Assembly (NCBI GenBank): GCA_949840475.1
Contig: CATKXA010000031.1
Coordinates: 1 to 10,024, forward strand
DNA: 10,024 nt
Direction of reading: 5' to 3'
From: an uncultured Thermoanaerobacterales bacterium
GTDB lineage: Bacteria; Bacillota; Clostridia; Christensenellales; UBA1242
The translations under genes and the position numbers were made by a program. The notes below the pieces were generated by a model. It worked only from the letters and a program-made list of their open reading frames with translations, did no database searches and had not been told where the DNA came from. Shown here piece by piece: positions 1 through 7,056 of this stretch (its first letter is position 1; each line of letters opens with the position of its first letter).

Positions 1-171
1 ATAGACGCGAATGCTGTTTGCTAGGTTACTTGACGCTAGCTTTGTTTCATCCAAATGAGCAGACGCTGTTGTTTTAAAAAACACAAAGCCTAAGCTTAAT
101 ATGCTAATTGTACCGCATAATATAAAAAAAGCAAGAATTCGACCTATTATGTGTTTTTTCTTTTTGTCCAT
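1..171 (-). CDS. Probable class A penicillin-binding protein, N-terminal fragment (cut by window edge)
   Basis: Reading leftward from the ATG at 171-169 there are 57 open codons to the window edge. The product begins MDKKKK, a positively charged stretch that would stay in the cytoplasm. A hydrophobic segment of about 24 residues follows (roughly 9-32), then an extracytoplasmic start with LDETKL near residues 41-46 and SIRVY at the very end. This layout (charged tip, single membrane anchor, an 'LDxxKL...SIxVYD' approach to the transglycosylase domain) is typical of bifunctional peptidoglycan synthases of the PBP1A type, which polymerise and cross-link peptidoglycan outside the membrane. No catalytic motif lies inside the window, so the name rests on the N-terminus alone. 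The ATG is the only usable start: the frame is open upstream only to a stop at 222-220 and has no ATG, GTG or TTG there. No Shine-Dalgarno sequence is visible in front of it. Another membrane-anchored cell-wall protein is possible. Confidence 0.66.
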   Translation of the reverse strand, partial: MDKKKKHIIGRILAFFILCGTISILSLGFVFFKTTASAHLDETKLASSNLANSIRVY

Positions 172-267
172 ATCACGGTTAGTATTAGCTTTTTTATTAA
201 AAACTATTACTATTTTTACTCAAGAAATGTTGAAAAATTTTTTATATATATGTATAATTAATATATT
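172..267. other. Divergent intergenic spacer between the PBP-like gene and miaB
   Basis: This 96-bp, extremely AT-rich spacer separates two divergently transcribed genes. On the plus strand it contains a good sigma-A-type promoter just before miaB. For the leftward gene no convincing -35/-10 pair or Shine-Dalgarno site could be picked out, only weak partial matches. A short plus-strand reading frame crossing this spacer has no ribosome site and overlaps both flanking genes, so it is not counted as a gene. Confidence 0.7.
230..258 (+). promoter_or_regulatory. Predicted sigma-A promoter of the miaB-mutS-mutL-miaA operon
   Basis: A -35 box TTGAAA (230-235, five of six consensus bases) and a perfect -10 box TATAAT (253-258) are separated by 17 bp, the optimal spacing. 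Transcription would be expected to start about 7 nt after the -10 box, at about 265-267, which is only one to three bases before the miaB ATG at 268. The surrounding sequence is so AT-rich that other weak -10 boxes (TATATA runs at 242-250) could be used, but none has an equally good partner. Confidence 0.6.
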
Positions 268-1599
268 ATGGAAAAACAAAAGAGATATTTAATCAAAACA
301 TACGGCTGTCAAATGAATGTCCATGAGTCTGAAAAACTTTCAGGCATTTTGGAGCAAATGGGTTATACCCTAGCAGATACTGAAACTGATGCTGATTTGA
401 TACTTTTTAACACCTGTGCAATAAGGGAGAGTGCAGAGCAAAAAATCTATTCTCACATAGGCGAATTAAAAAAATATAAAAAGCAAAGGAAGGACATGAT
501 AATCGCTGTTTGTGGTTGCATGAGCCAGCAACAAAAAGCAGCTGAAAATATAATGACCAAATATCCATTTGTGGATATAGTTTTTGGTACGCACAATATT
601 GCTAAACTTAAAGAGTTAATCGAAAAAAGACAGCAGTCTAAAAAACGCGTTCTATCAATAGTTGAAACTGAGGATATCAAAGAGAGAGATGGCATGCCAA
701 AGGTACGAACTAGCGGCTACAACGCATGGGTAAACATAACCTATGGATGCAACAACTTTTGCACATACTGCATAGTTCCATATGTTAGAGGCAGAGAAGT
801 AAGTAGACCCTTAAGCGACATTGTAGGCGAAGTTGAAGGACTTTTAAAAGAAGGCTACAAAAAAATCACTCTTCTTGGCCAAAATGTCAATTCTTATGGT
901 AATGACCTTAATGACGAGGACCAGACCTTTGCTAAGCTACTAAAAGCAATAGACAATCTGCCTTACGATTTTTGGCTATCATTCATGACCTCGCACCCAA
1001 AAGATATCTCTTTTGAAGTTCTAGACACTATTGCAAGCTCTAAGCACATAATGCACTATTTACACTTGCCAGTTCAGTCTGGAAGCGACAATGTGTTAAA
1101 AGCCATGAACAGAAGATACACCGCTAGCGATTATTTGAAAAAAATTGACTATGCTAAGAACAAAATTTCAGATATTGAATTTTCTTCAGATATAATCGTG
1201 GGCTTTCCTGGCGAAACAGAAGAAGATTTTAATGATACTTTAAAACTAATTTCTAAGGTCAAGTATAGTCAGCTATTCACATTTATATACAGCAAGCGTC
1301 GTGGTACTGTTGCTGAAAAAATGGAAAACCAAATAGAACTAAAAATCAAAAAAGAAAGACTTGCTAGGCTAATTGAAAAGCAAAACGAAATTGCAACTCT
1401 TGAGGCACAAAAGTACATTGGCAAGACATTAGAAGTATTAGTAGAGGGCAAACTTAAAAATAAAAATAAATTAATTGCAACCAGCAAATGTGGAAAAAAT
1501 GTTCAACTAGAGGGCAGCGATGAGCTTTTAGGCAAGTTTATTAAAGTCCGTGTTGAATCAAGTAAATTAACAGTACTATTTGCTAAAGAGGAGAAATAA
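268..1599 (+). CDS. miaB: MiaB, tRNA-2-methylthio-N6-dimethylallyladenosine synthase
   Basis: MiaB is a radical-SAM methylthiotransferase that converts i6A37 to ms2i6A37 in the anticodon loop of tRNAs reading codons that begin with U. The 443-residue product shows the full family layout. The N-terminal MTTase domain has the three cysteines expected to bind the auxiliary iron-sulfur cluster: C14 (TYGCQMN), C50 (NTCAIRE) and C84 (CGCM). The radical-SAM cluster site is C161-x3-C165-x2-C168 (YGCNNFCTYC), followed by the typical VRGRE segment. A C-terminal TRAM RNA-binding domain spans about residues 378-440. The length is normal for the family. The start is well constrained: an in-frame stop lies at 259-261, and the next methionine (M16) falls after the catalytic C14. 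No Shine-Dalgarno precedes the ATG and the predicted transcription start is almost on top of it. It is the first gene of the operon; its MiaA partner is three genes downstream. Confidence 0.97.
   Translation: MEKQKRYLIKTYGCQMNVHESEKLSGILEQMGYTLADTETDADLILFNTCAIRESAEQKIYSHIGELKKYKKQRKDMIIAVCGCMSQQQKAAENIMTKYPFVDIVFGTHNIAKLKELIEKRQQSKKRVLSIVETEDIKERDGMPKVRTSGYNAWVNITYGCNNFCTYCIVPYVRGREVSRPLSDIVGEVEGLLKEGYKKITLLGQNVNSYGNDLNDEDQTFAKLLKAIDNLPYDFWLSFMTSHPKDISFEVLDTIASSKHIMHYLHLPVQSGSDNVLKAMNRRYTASDYLKKIDYAKNKISDIEFSSDIIVGFPGETEEDFNDTLKLISKVKYSQLFTFIYSKRRGTVAEKMENQIELKIKKERLARLIEKQNEIATLEAQKYIGKTLEVLVEGKLKNKNKLIATSKCGKNVQLEGSDELLGKFIKVRVESSKLTVLFAKEEK
1588..1593 (+). promoter_or_regulatory. Ribosome binding site that fixes the mutS start
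   Basis: GAGGAG lies inside the last codons of miaB, 7 nt before the ATG at 1601. An earlier in-frame ATG at 1580 has no such site and would add seven non-conserved residues while overlapping miaB by 20 nt, so 1601 is taken as the start of mutS. Confidence 0.85.
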
Positions 1600-1600
1600 A

Positions 1601-4189
1601 ATGGCTCTTTCACCAATGATGCAACACTATATGACCACGAAAGAAAAGCATAAAGATGCTATCTTGTTTTACAGGCTAGGCGACTTTTATGAGATGTTTT
1701 TTGAAGACGCAGAACTATGTTCTAGAGTTTTGGAATTGACGCTAACGGGTAAGGAGTGTGGTTTAGATAAAAAAGCCCCTATGTGCGGACTACCTTACCA
1801 TGCTGCAGATACTTATATCGCAAAGCTTATAGACCTTGGGTACAAAGTGGCAATCTGCGAGCAGCTTTCAAACCCCGCCACCACCAAAGGCTTAGTTGTG
1901 CGTGATGTTGTCCGCATTGTAACACCTGGTACTGCCATTGAAGATGAGGTACTTGTTGCAGACAAGAACAATTTTCTTTGTTCAGTTTTTGTTGACCGCT
2001 CAAACATTGGTGTTTGCTGGGCAGACATATCAACAGGGTTAATGGAAATGTGCGAGTTCACAGAGAGCGACAGCATAAAACTTCTAGACGATACACTAAG
2101 CAGAATACGTCCAACTGAAATAATCTGCAACAGCTCAGCTTTAAACATAAAAGATTATCTTGCAAGTGTTAAGCTTGGCTCTTGTGCTGAGTTTACTAAA
2201 TATGATGACGAAAAGTATGGACTATCATCAAGTGAGCAAGCACTTAGAGCTCAGTTCAATGTTCGTACATTAGATGTGTTTGACGTGAAAAACAAAAAAT
2301 TCGCTATTAGAGCAGGTGGCGGACTTTTAGCATACATACTTGAAACTCAAAAGCGTTCTGCATCAAACATTAAAAAACTCAATGTTGTAAAAGATGATAG
2401 ATACATACATATCGATATCAATACTAGAAAGAACTTAGAGCTTTCTGAGAGCATGTCGCTAAAAAGAAAGCACGGCTCACTTCTTGGTCTTTTAGACACA
2501 ACAAAGACCTCTATGGGTGCTAGAAAGATGAGGCTATTTATCGACCAGCCTCTAAGAGATGAAGTGCTTATTAATAATAGGCTTGACGGTGTTGAAGAGC
2601 TAATGAAAAATGTTATGCTCAGAAACACCATGAGTGAAATCTTACTTAACATTCAAGACATTGAACGTAAGTGCTCTAAAATCGCTGCTGGTACAATTCA
2701 GCCAAAGGAGTGCTACAATCTTGGAGAAACTTTGCTTAAAGCAAAAAGTTTAAAAGAATCCCTTGCTAAATGTTCTAGTAAAATTTTACAAGAGGCAAAT
2801 AGTAAAATACTTGATCTAAGCGAACTGGCTGACTTATTAATTAGTGCAATAGACCCTGAAAGCTCATCTAACCTTAAAGACGGCGGTTATATCAAAAGCT
2901 CATTTTCAACAGAGCTAAGACAAATACGTAGAGTTAGTGAATATGGTAAACAGTGGCTTGCAGAGCTTGAACAAAGCGAGCGAGAAAAAACTGGCATCAA
3001 GAACTTAAAGACTGGATACAATAGAGTTTTTGGATATTATATTGAAGTATCAAAATCATGGATTGCACAAGTACCGTCGTCATACATCAGAAAACAAACA
3101 ATGACAACAGGCGAGAGATACATTACTCCTGAGCTTAAAGAAATGGAGTACAAAATCTTAAACAGCGTTGACGAAGCTTTAAAGATAGAAACTGAAATCT
3201 TCCAAAAGATTAAAGACACATTAAACTCATACGTTCTTCAGATGCTCGACATGTCGGACGCAATCGCAGTGGTTGACTGTTTAATAAGCTTAGCTGCTGT
3301 TAGCCAAAAGTATCATTACTGCAAACCAACTATAAATAACTCTGTAAACCACATAAAAATTGTAGACGGCAGACACCCAGTAGTTGAGTCACTTCTAAAA
3401 GGAACAGACTTCGCTCCTAACGATACTCTTCTTGATAGCGATGCAAATAGAACAATGCTTATAACTGGTCCAAATATGGCGGGTAAAAGTACATATATGC
3501 GTCAAGTAGCAATTATTACTTTGCTTGCACATATCGGTTGCTTTGTGCCTGCAAAAGAGGCAGAAATCTGCATTGTAGATAGAATATTTACAAGAGTTGG
3601 AGCTAGTGACGATTTGGCGTTTGGTCAATCAACATTTATGGTTGAAATGACTGAGGTATCAAATATCCTTCAAAATGCAACAGACAAGAGCTTAATCATT
3701 TTGGACGAAGTTGGCAGGGGAACATCTACTTATGACGGGTTATCTATCGCTTGGGCTATTATGGAGTATTTGAGCAAACATTTAAAGGCAAAAACGCTAT
3801 TTTCTACTCATTATCATGAGCTTACCGACCTTGAGGGCGACATTGAGGGCGTTAAAAACTATAGAGTTATGGTAAAAGAGTATAACGACACTATTATCTT
3901 TTTGCACAAGATTGCAAGGGGTAGTGCAAATAAGAGCTTTGGTATTGAAGTTGCAAAACTTGCAGGTTTACCAAAAGAGCTAATAGTGCGAGCAAAAGAA
4001 ATATTGAGCGTACAAGAAGAAGCTAATAAAGAAGCTACCATTCAAAGTGGCAACTTTAAAAATGAAGCATCTTTCCATCCAAACACTGCAGAAATACTAA
4101 ACATTTTAAAAGAGATTGACATGGATACTATTTCTCCAATCATGGCATTTGGAACATTGCAAAACTTAGTTGACAAAGTAAAAAAATAA
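1601..4189 (+). CDS. mutS: MutS, DNA mismatch recognition ATPase
   Basis: MutS recognises base mismatches and small insertion/deletion loops and, with MutL, starts post-replicative mismatch repair. The 862-residue product is of normal length. The mismatch-binding domain I holds the F-x-E motif (GDFYEMF, F29 and E31). Connector, lever and clamp domains cover about residues 120-560. The C-terminal ABC-type ATPase has a Walker A GPNMAGKST (623-631), a Walker B LDE with the following GRGTSTYDG (701-712), and the STHYHEL switch (735-741). The C-terminal tail after about residue 800 is short and lacks an obvious QL[SD]LF-type sliding-clamp peptide; QSGNF (815-819) is the nearest match. The ATG at 1601 is chosen for its strong ribosome site. 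Only one base separates it from the miaB stop, so translational coupling is likely. mutL follows after 12 nt. Confidence 0.98.
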   Translation: MALSPMMQHYMTTKEKHKDAILFYRLGDFYEMFFEDAELCSRVLELTLTGKECGLDKKAPMCGLPYHAADTYIAKLIDLGYKVAICEQLSNPATTKGLVVRDVVRIVTPGTAIEDEVLVADKNNFLCSVFVDRSNIGVCWADISTGLMEMCEFTESDSIKLLDDTLSRIRPTEIICNSSALNIKDYLASVKLGSCAEFTKYDDEKYGLSSSEQALRAQFNVRTLDVFDVKNKKFAIRAGGGLLAYILETQKRSASNIKKLNVVKDDRYIHIDINTRKNLELSESMSLKRKHGSLLGLLDTTKTSMGARKMRLFIDQPLRDEVLINNRLDGVEELMKNVMLRNTMSEILLNIQDIERKCSKIAAGTIQPKECYNLGETLLKAKSLKESLAKCSSKILQEANSKILDLSELADLLISAIDPESSSNLKDGGYIKSSFSTELRQIRRVSEYGKQWLAELEQSEREKTGIKNLKTGYNRVFGYYIEVSKSWIAQVPSSYIRKQTMTTGERYITPELKEMEYKILNSVDEALKIETEIFQKIKDTLNSYVLQMLDMSDAIAVVDCLISLAAVSQKYHYCKPTINNSVNHIKIVDGRHPVVESLLKGTDFAPNDTLLDSDANRTMLITGPNMAGKSTYMRQVAIITLLAHIGCFVPAKEAEICIVDRIFTRVGASDDLAFGQSTFMVEMTEVSNILQNATDKSLIILDEVGRGTSTYDGLSIAWAIMEYLSKHLKAKTLFSTHYHELTDLEGDIEGVKNYRVMVKEYNDTIIFLHKIARGSANKSFGIEVAKLAGLPKELIVRAKEILSVQEEANKEATIQSGNFKNEASFHPNTAEILNILKEIDMDTISPIMAFGTLQNLVDKVKK

Positions 4190-4190
4190 T

Positions 4191-4196
4191 AAGGAG
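4191..4196 (+). promoter_or_regulatory. Ribosome binding site of mutL
   Basis: AAGGAG follows the mutS stop codon directly and stands 5 nt before the mutL ATG at 4202. It fills most of the 12-nt gap between the two genes, which leaves no space for a separate promoter there. Confidence 0.8.
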
Positions 4197-4201
4197 CACT
4201 T

Positions 4202-6148
4202 ATGAAAATTAATATACTAGACAGCTCAATATACAACAAAATTGCTGCGGGAGAGGTAGTTGAAAGACCTGCTTCTGTTGTCAAAGAATTGGTTGAAAAT
4301 AGTATTGACGCAGGGTCGACAATAATTGAAATAGAAATTGAAAATGGTGGCATCTCAAAAATAAAAGTGTCAGACAATGGACATGGCATCGAAAAGGAGT
4401 ACATCAAAACTGCCTTTTTGCCACATGCCACATCAAAAATTAGTGAAGCCCGCGACCTTGACAACATTTTAACTCTAGGCTTTAGAGGCGAGGCTCTAGC
4501 ATCTATCGCTTCTGTTAGCAAAGTAAATATGACTAGCAAACCAAAAGCCCAAGACTTTGCGTACCAAATCAGCATTGAGGGTGGTAAGATAACAAGCGAA
4601 CATGAAACTGGTGCTAAAGATGGAACTGCTACTATTGTAAGCGACCTATTTTACTGCGTACCAGCTAGGCAAAAGTTCTTGCGAAAACCTAAAACTGAAG
4701 AGCAGGAAGTAACAAACCTTGTGTCTAGGTTTATTCTTGCACACCCAGAAATATCTTTTGAATACATTGCAGACGGCAAATCTATACTTTCATCTAATGG
4801 TCAAACTGCAAAGGAAGCACTATATAGTGTTTATGGCAAAGAAGCAATAGCAGAAACTCTTTTTGTTGACTTTGCAAAAGATAATTTTAAAGTGTCAGGC
4901 TTTGTTGGAAGGCCAAGCTTTTCCAAGCCAAATAGAACATACCAAACGCTAATAATTAATGGCAGATACGTTGTTAACCAAACTGTTGCAACCGCCGTCA
5001 CTAATGCGTATGGCGACATGCTCATGAAGAGAAGATATCCTTTTTATTGCTTATATTTAACGCTTCCATCAGACTTTGTCGACGTTAATGTTCATCCAAA
5101 TAAAATGGACGTAAGATTTGAAAACACCAGCAAAATATATTCCTTGTTCTTTGAGGCGGTTTCAAGAGTTCTTGCAAACATGGACTATGTTGCGTCAGCT
5201 TGTGATAAACAACTAAACAAAATTGTTGAGCAAAACAAAAATGAACAAATTTTATCTACGCTTGACTCTTTTTCTAGTAATGACGACATTATTTTACCAA
5301 AATCAAAACCAGCTCAAAAAATAGACAAAGCTGGAGTCAACCTAAACCCATTCTCATTCAATGCAAAAGATTTGTCAGAAAGTGAGAAAAAAGAATACAA
5401 AGCAACAATATTAGACACTATTTCTATGAACACAACTGCAGGTGGGCAAGTTAAAGACGGCTTTGGACTTGGTTCTAAGCTTTTAGAGCGACTATCAAAG
5501 TCTGGAGAAAGCACAGACTACGCTAGTCATGACTATATGATAAACAAGCCTAAGCAAAGCAGTCTAAACCTGTCTAACACTGTTAAAAAAGTTGGTAAGG
5601 TTTTTAACACCTTTTTAATAATCGAAGTTGATAACGACATGTTTCTTATTGACCAACATGCTGCCCATGAACGCATACTATATGAGAAATTCAAAGACCA
5701 ATTTGATAAAGAAGCCCTAGCTGTGCAGCCTCTTTTATTCCCATATGTTTTAACAGTTAATTCGCTTGAAGCAAACTACATTGATGAAAACTTAAATGCA
5801 ATTCGTGAGCTTGGTTTTGATATTGATGAGTTTGGAAACAATTCCTTTAAAATATCAGCAGTACCAGCTATTGTCAGTGAAATGAATTTTGATAACTTCT
5901 TTGCCGAGTTTTTAGCAGGCTCAAAAAACATTGCAAAAAAGGGAAGTGAACTTGTTAGAGAAAGTTTGATGCAACATGCTTGTAAGAGTGCAATAAAAGG
6001 TGGCTCAGATTTAACAGACAATGAGATTGAACATTTATATTCTCAAATGGGCAAAGAAAAAATTGCTCTTTATTGTCCTCACGGAAGACCTATAGCTGTT
6101 CGTATTGCTAAGACAGAAATTGAAAAATGGTTCAAGAGGATTGTTTAA
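4202..6148 (+). CDS. mutL: MutL, mismatch repair endonuclease
   Basis: MutL is the ATP-driven partner of MutS. The N-terminal GHKL ATPase shows catalytic E29 and metal-binding N33 in KELVENSIDAG, D58 in SDNGHGI, and GFRGEALASI (93-102). A poorly conserved, polar linker covers about residues 330-455. The C-terminal dimerisation domain carries the nicking motif DQHA-x2-E-x4-E (D484 to E495), the metal-binding segment ACKSAIK (around C594) and CPHGRP (625-630). Together these mark an endonuclease-type MutL that nicks the strand itself, as in bacteria without MutH. QPLLFP (509-514), shortly after the nicking motif, sits where Bacillus MutL has its sliding-clamp peptide, so it probably docks the beta clamp. 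The 648-residue length is normal. It follows mutS by 12 nt, and its stop codon shares one base with the miaA start. Confidence 0.98.
   Translation: MKINILDSSIYNKIAAGEVVERPASVVKELVENSIDAGSTIIEIEIENGGISKIKVSDNGHGIEKEYIKTAFLPHATSKISEARDLDNILTLGFRGEALASIASVSKVNMTSKPKAQDFAYQISIEGGKITSEHETGAKDGTATIVSDLFYCVPARQKFLRKPKTEEQEVTNLVSRFILAHPEISFEYIADGKSILSSNGQTAKEALYSVYGKEAIAETLFVDFAKDNFKVSGFVGRPSFSKPNRTYQTLIINGRYVVNQTVATAVTNAYGDMLMKRRYPFYCLYLTLPSDFVDVNVHPNKMDVRFENTSKIYSLFFEAVSRVLANMDYVASACDKQLNKIVEQNKNEQILSTLDSFSSNDDIILPKSKPAQKIDKAGVNLNPFSFNAKDLSESEKKEYKATILDTISMNTTAGGQVKDGFGLGSKLLERLSKSGESTDYASHDYMINKPKQSSLNLSNTVKKVGKVFNTFLIIEVDNDMFLIDQHAAHERILYEKFKDQFDKEALAVQPLLFPYVLTVNSLEANYIDENLNAIRELGFDIDEFGNNSFKISAVPAIVSEMNFDNFFAEFLAGSKNIAKKGSELVRESLMQHACKSAIKGGSDLTDNEIEHLYSQMGKEKIALYCPHGRPIAVRIAKTEIEKWFKRIV
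6134..6140 (+). promoter_or_regulatory. Ribosome binding site that fixes the miaA start
   Basis: AAGAGGA within the end of mutL is 7 nt before the ATG at 6148. An in-frame ATG further upstream at 6127 would place seven extra residues before the conserved N-terminus and has no comparable site, so 6148 is preferred. Confidence 0.8.
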
Positions 6149-7056
6149 TGCAAAAACAAAAAATTGTAATTATCGTTGGTCCAACGGCTGTAGGCAAAAC
6201 TAGTTTGTCTATTGCTCTTGCTAAAAAATTTAACGGCGAAATTATAAGTGCAGACAGCTCTCAAGTATATACTGGGCTAGATATAGGCTCTGCTAAAATT
6301 TCCAAAGCAGAGATGCAAAACATAGTTCATCATTTAATAGATGAAGTTAGCCCATTTGACAGCTTCAATTCAGATACTTTTGCAAAGCTTGCTAAACAAA
6401 AGATTGATGAAATCAATGCAAAAAACAAACTTCCAATAATCGTTGGTGGAACCATGCTCTATGTTCAGTCACTACTTTTTGAAAACGGCGTAAAGTGTGG
6501 AATCGACAAAGAATATAGAGCCGAGCTTGAAAGCCTTGCTAAAGAGCATGGAAATGAGTATTTGCACAACATGCTTAAACAAGTCGACGAAGCTAGTGCC
6601 AATCAAATTCATGTAAACCATGTATCAAGAATTATTAGAGCTCTTGAAATTTATAAGCTTACAGGCAAAAAAAAGAGTGAGCAAAAAACAAGCGAGCACA
6701 GCGATTATGACTATCTATTAATAGGGCTCAATATTGATAGGGAAACCTTATATGCTCGTATTAATGCTAGAGTTGACTTAATGCTTGAAAATGGCTTAGT
6801 AAATGAAGTAAAGCAATTAATTAGCAAAGGGCTAACACTTGATAATCAGTGCATGCAAGGCATAGGTTATAAAGAATGCTATATGTATTTAACAAATCGA
6901 ATTAGCTACGAAGAATGCGTAGAAAAAATTAAACAACATTCAAGAAACTACGCAAAAAGGCAAATAACTTTTATGAAAAAGATGAAAGGTATATATATGC
7001 TTGAACCTGACCAAAACATTATTATACAAAAAGTAGAGGAATTTATTAATGGATAG
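6148..7056 (+). CDS. miaA: MiaA, tRNA dimethylallyltransferase
   Basis: MiaA transfers a dimethylallyl group from dimethylallyl diphosphate to N6 of A37 in tRNAs that read U-starting codons, giving i6A37, the substrate of MiaB encoded at the head of this operon. The 302-residue product has the P-loop GPTAVGKT (11-18), the DSSQVY segment with the conserved aspartate D36, HHLIDEVSPFD, the GGT motif (100-102, GGTMLYVQSLL) and the C-terminal QGIGYKE signature. Length and motif order are normal for the family. The start at 6148 overlaps the mutL stop by one base (TAATG), an arrangement typical of translational coupling. The 3' end overlaps the next gene by 8 nt, so hfq, which commonly follows miaA, is not present here. 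Confidence 0.97.
   Translation: MQKQKIVIIVGPTAVGKTSLSIALAKKFNGEIISADSSQVYTGLDIGSAKISKAEMQNIVHHLIDEVSPFDSFNSDTFAKLAKQKIDEINAKNKLPIIVGGTMLYVQSLLFENGVKCGIDKEYRAELESLAKEHGNEYLHNMLKQVDEASANQIHVNHVSRIIRALEIYKLTGKKKSEQKTSEHSDYDYLLIGLNIDRETLYARINARVDLMLENGLVNEVKQLISKGLTLDNQCMQGIGYKECYMYLTNRISYEECVEKIKQHSRNYAKRQITFMKKMKGIYMLEPDQNIIIQKVEEFING
7035..7040 (+). promoter_or_regulatory. Ribosome binding site of the PLP-enzyme gene
   Basis: AGAGGA lies inside the end of miaA, 8 nt before the ATG at 7049. It supports the 8-nt overlap between the two genes rather than a later start. Confidence 0.7.

Noticed and set aside
101..292. 63-codon plus-strand reading frame across the divergent spacer
   Set aside because: It overlaps the PBP-like N-terminus on one side and the miaB start on the other, has no ribosome site, and its composition is that of AT-rich noncoding DNA.
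1580..1600. Earlier ATG for mutS, adding seven residues (MLKRRNK)
   Set aside because: It overlaps miaB, has no ribosome site, and the ATG at 1601 has GAGGAG at ideal distance and starts with the conserved MutS N-terminus.
1813..2148. 111-codon minus-strand reading frame inside mutS
   Set aside because: It is antisense to conserved MutS sequence and has no recognisable domain or ribosome site.
4042..4575. 177-codon minus-strand reading frame opposite the mutS/mutL junction
   Set aside because: It lies wholly antisense to two well-supported conserved genes, and its hydrophobic and serine-rich composition is what antisense reading of such codons gives.
6127..6147. Earlier ATG for miaA
   Set aside because: It lies inside the conserved C-terminus of mutL without a suitable ribosome site; 6148 has AAGAGGA at 7 nt and fits the family N-terminus.
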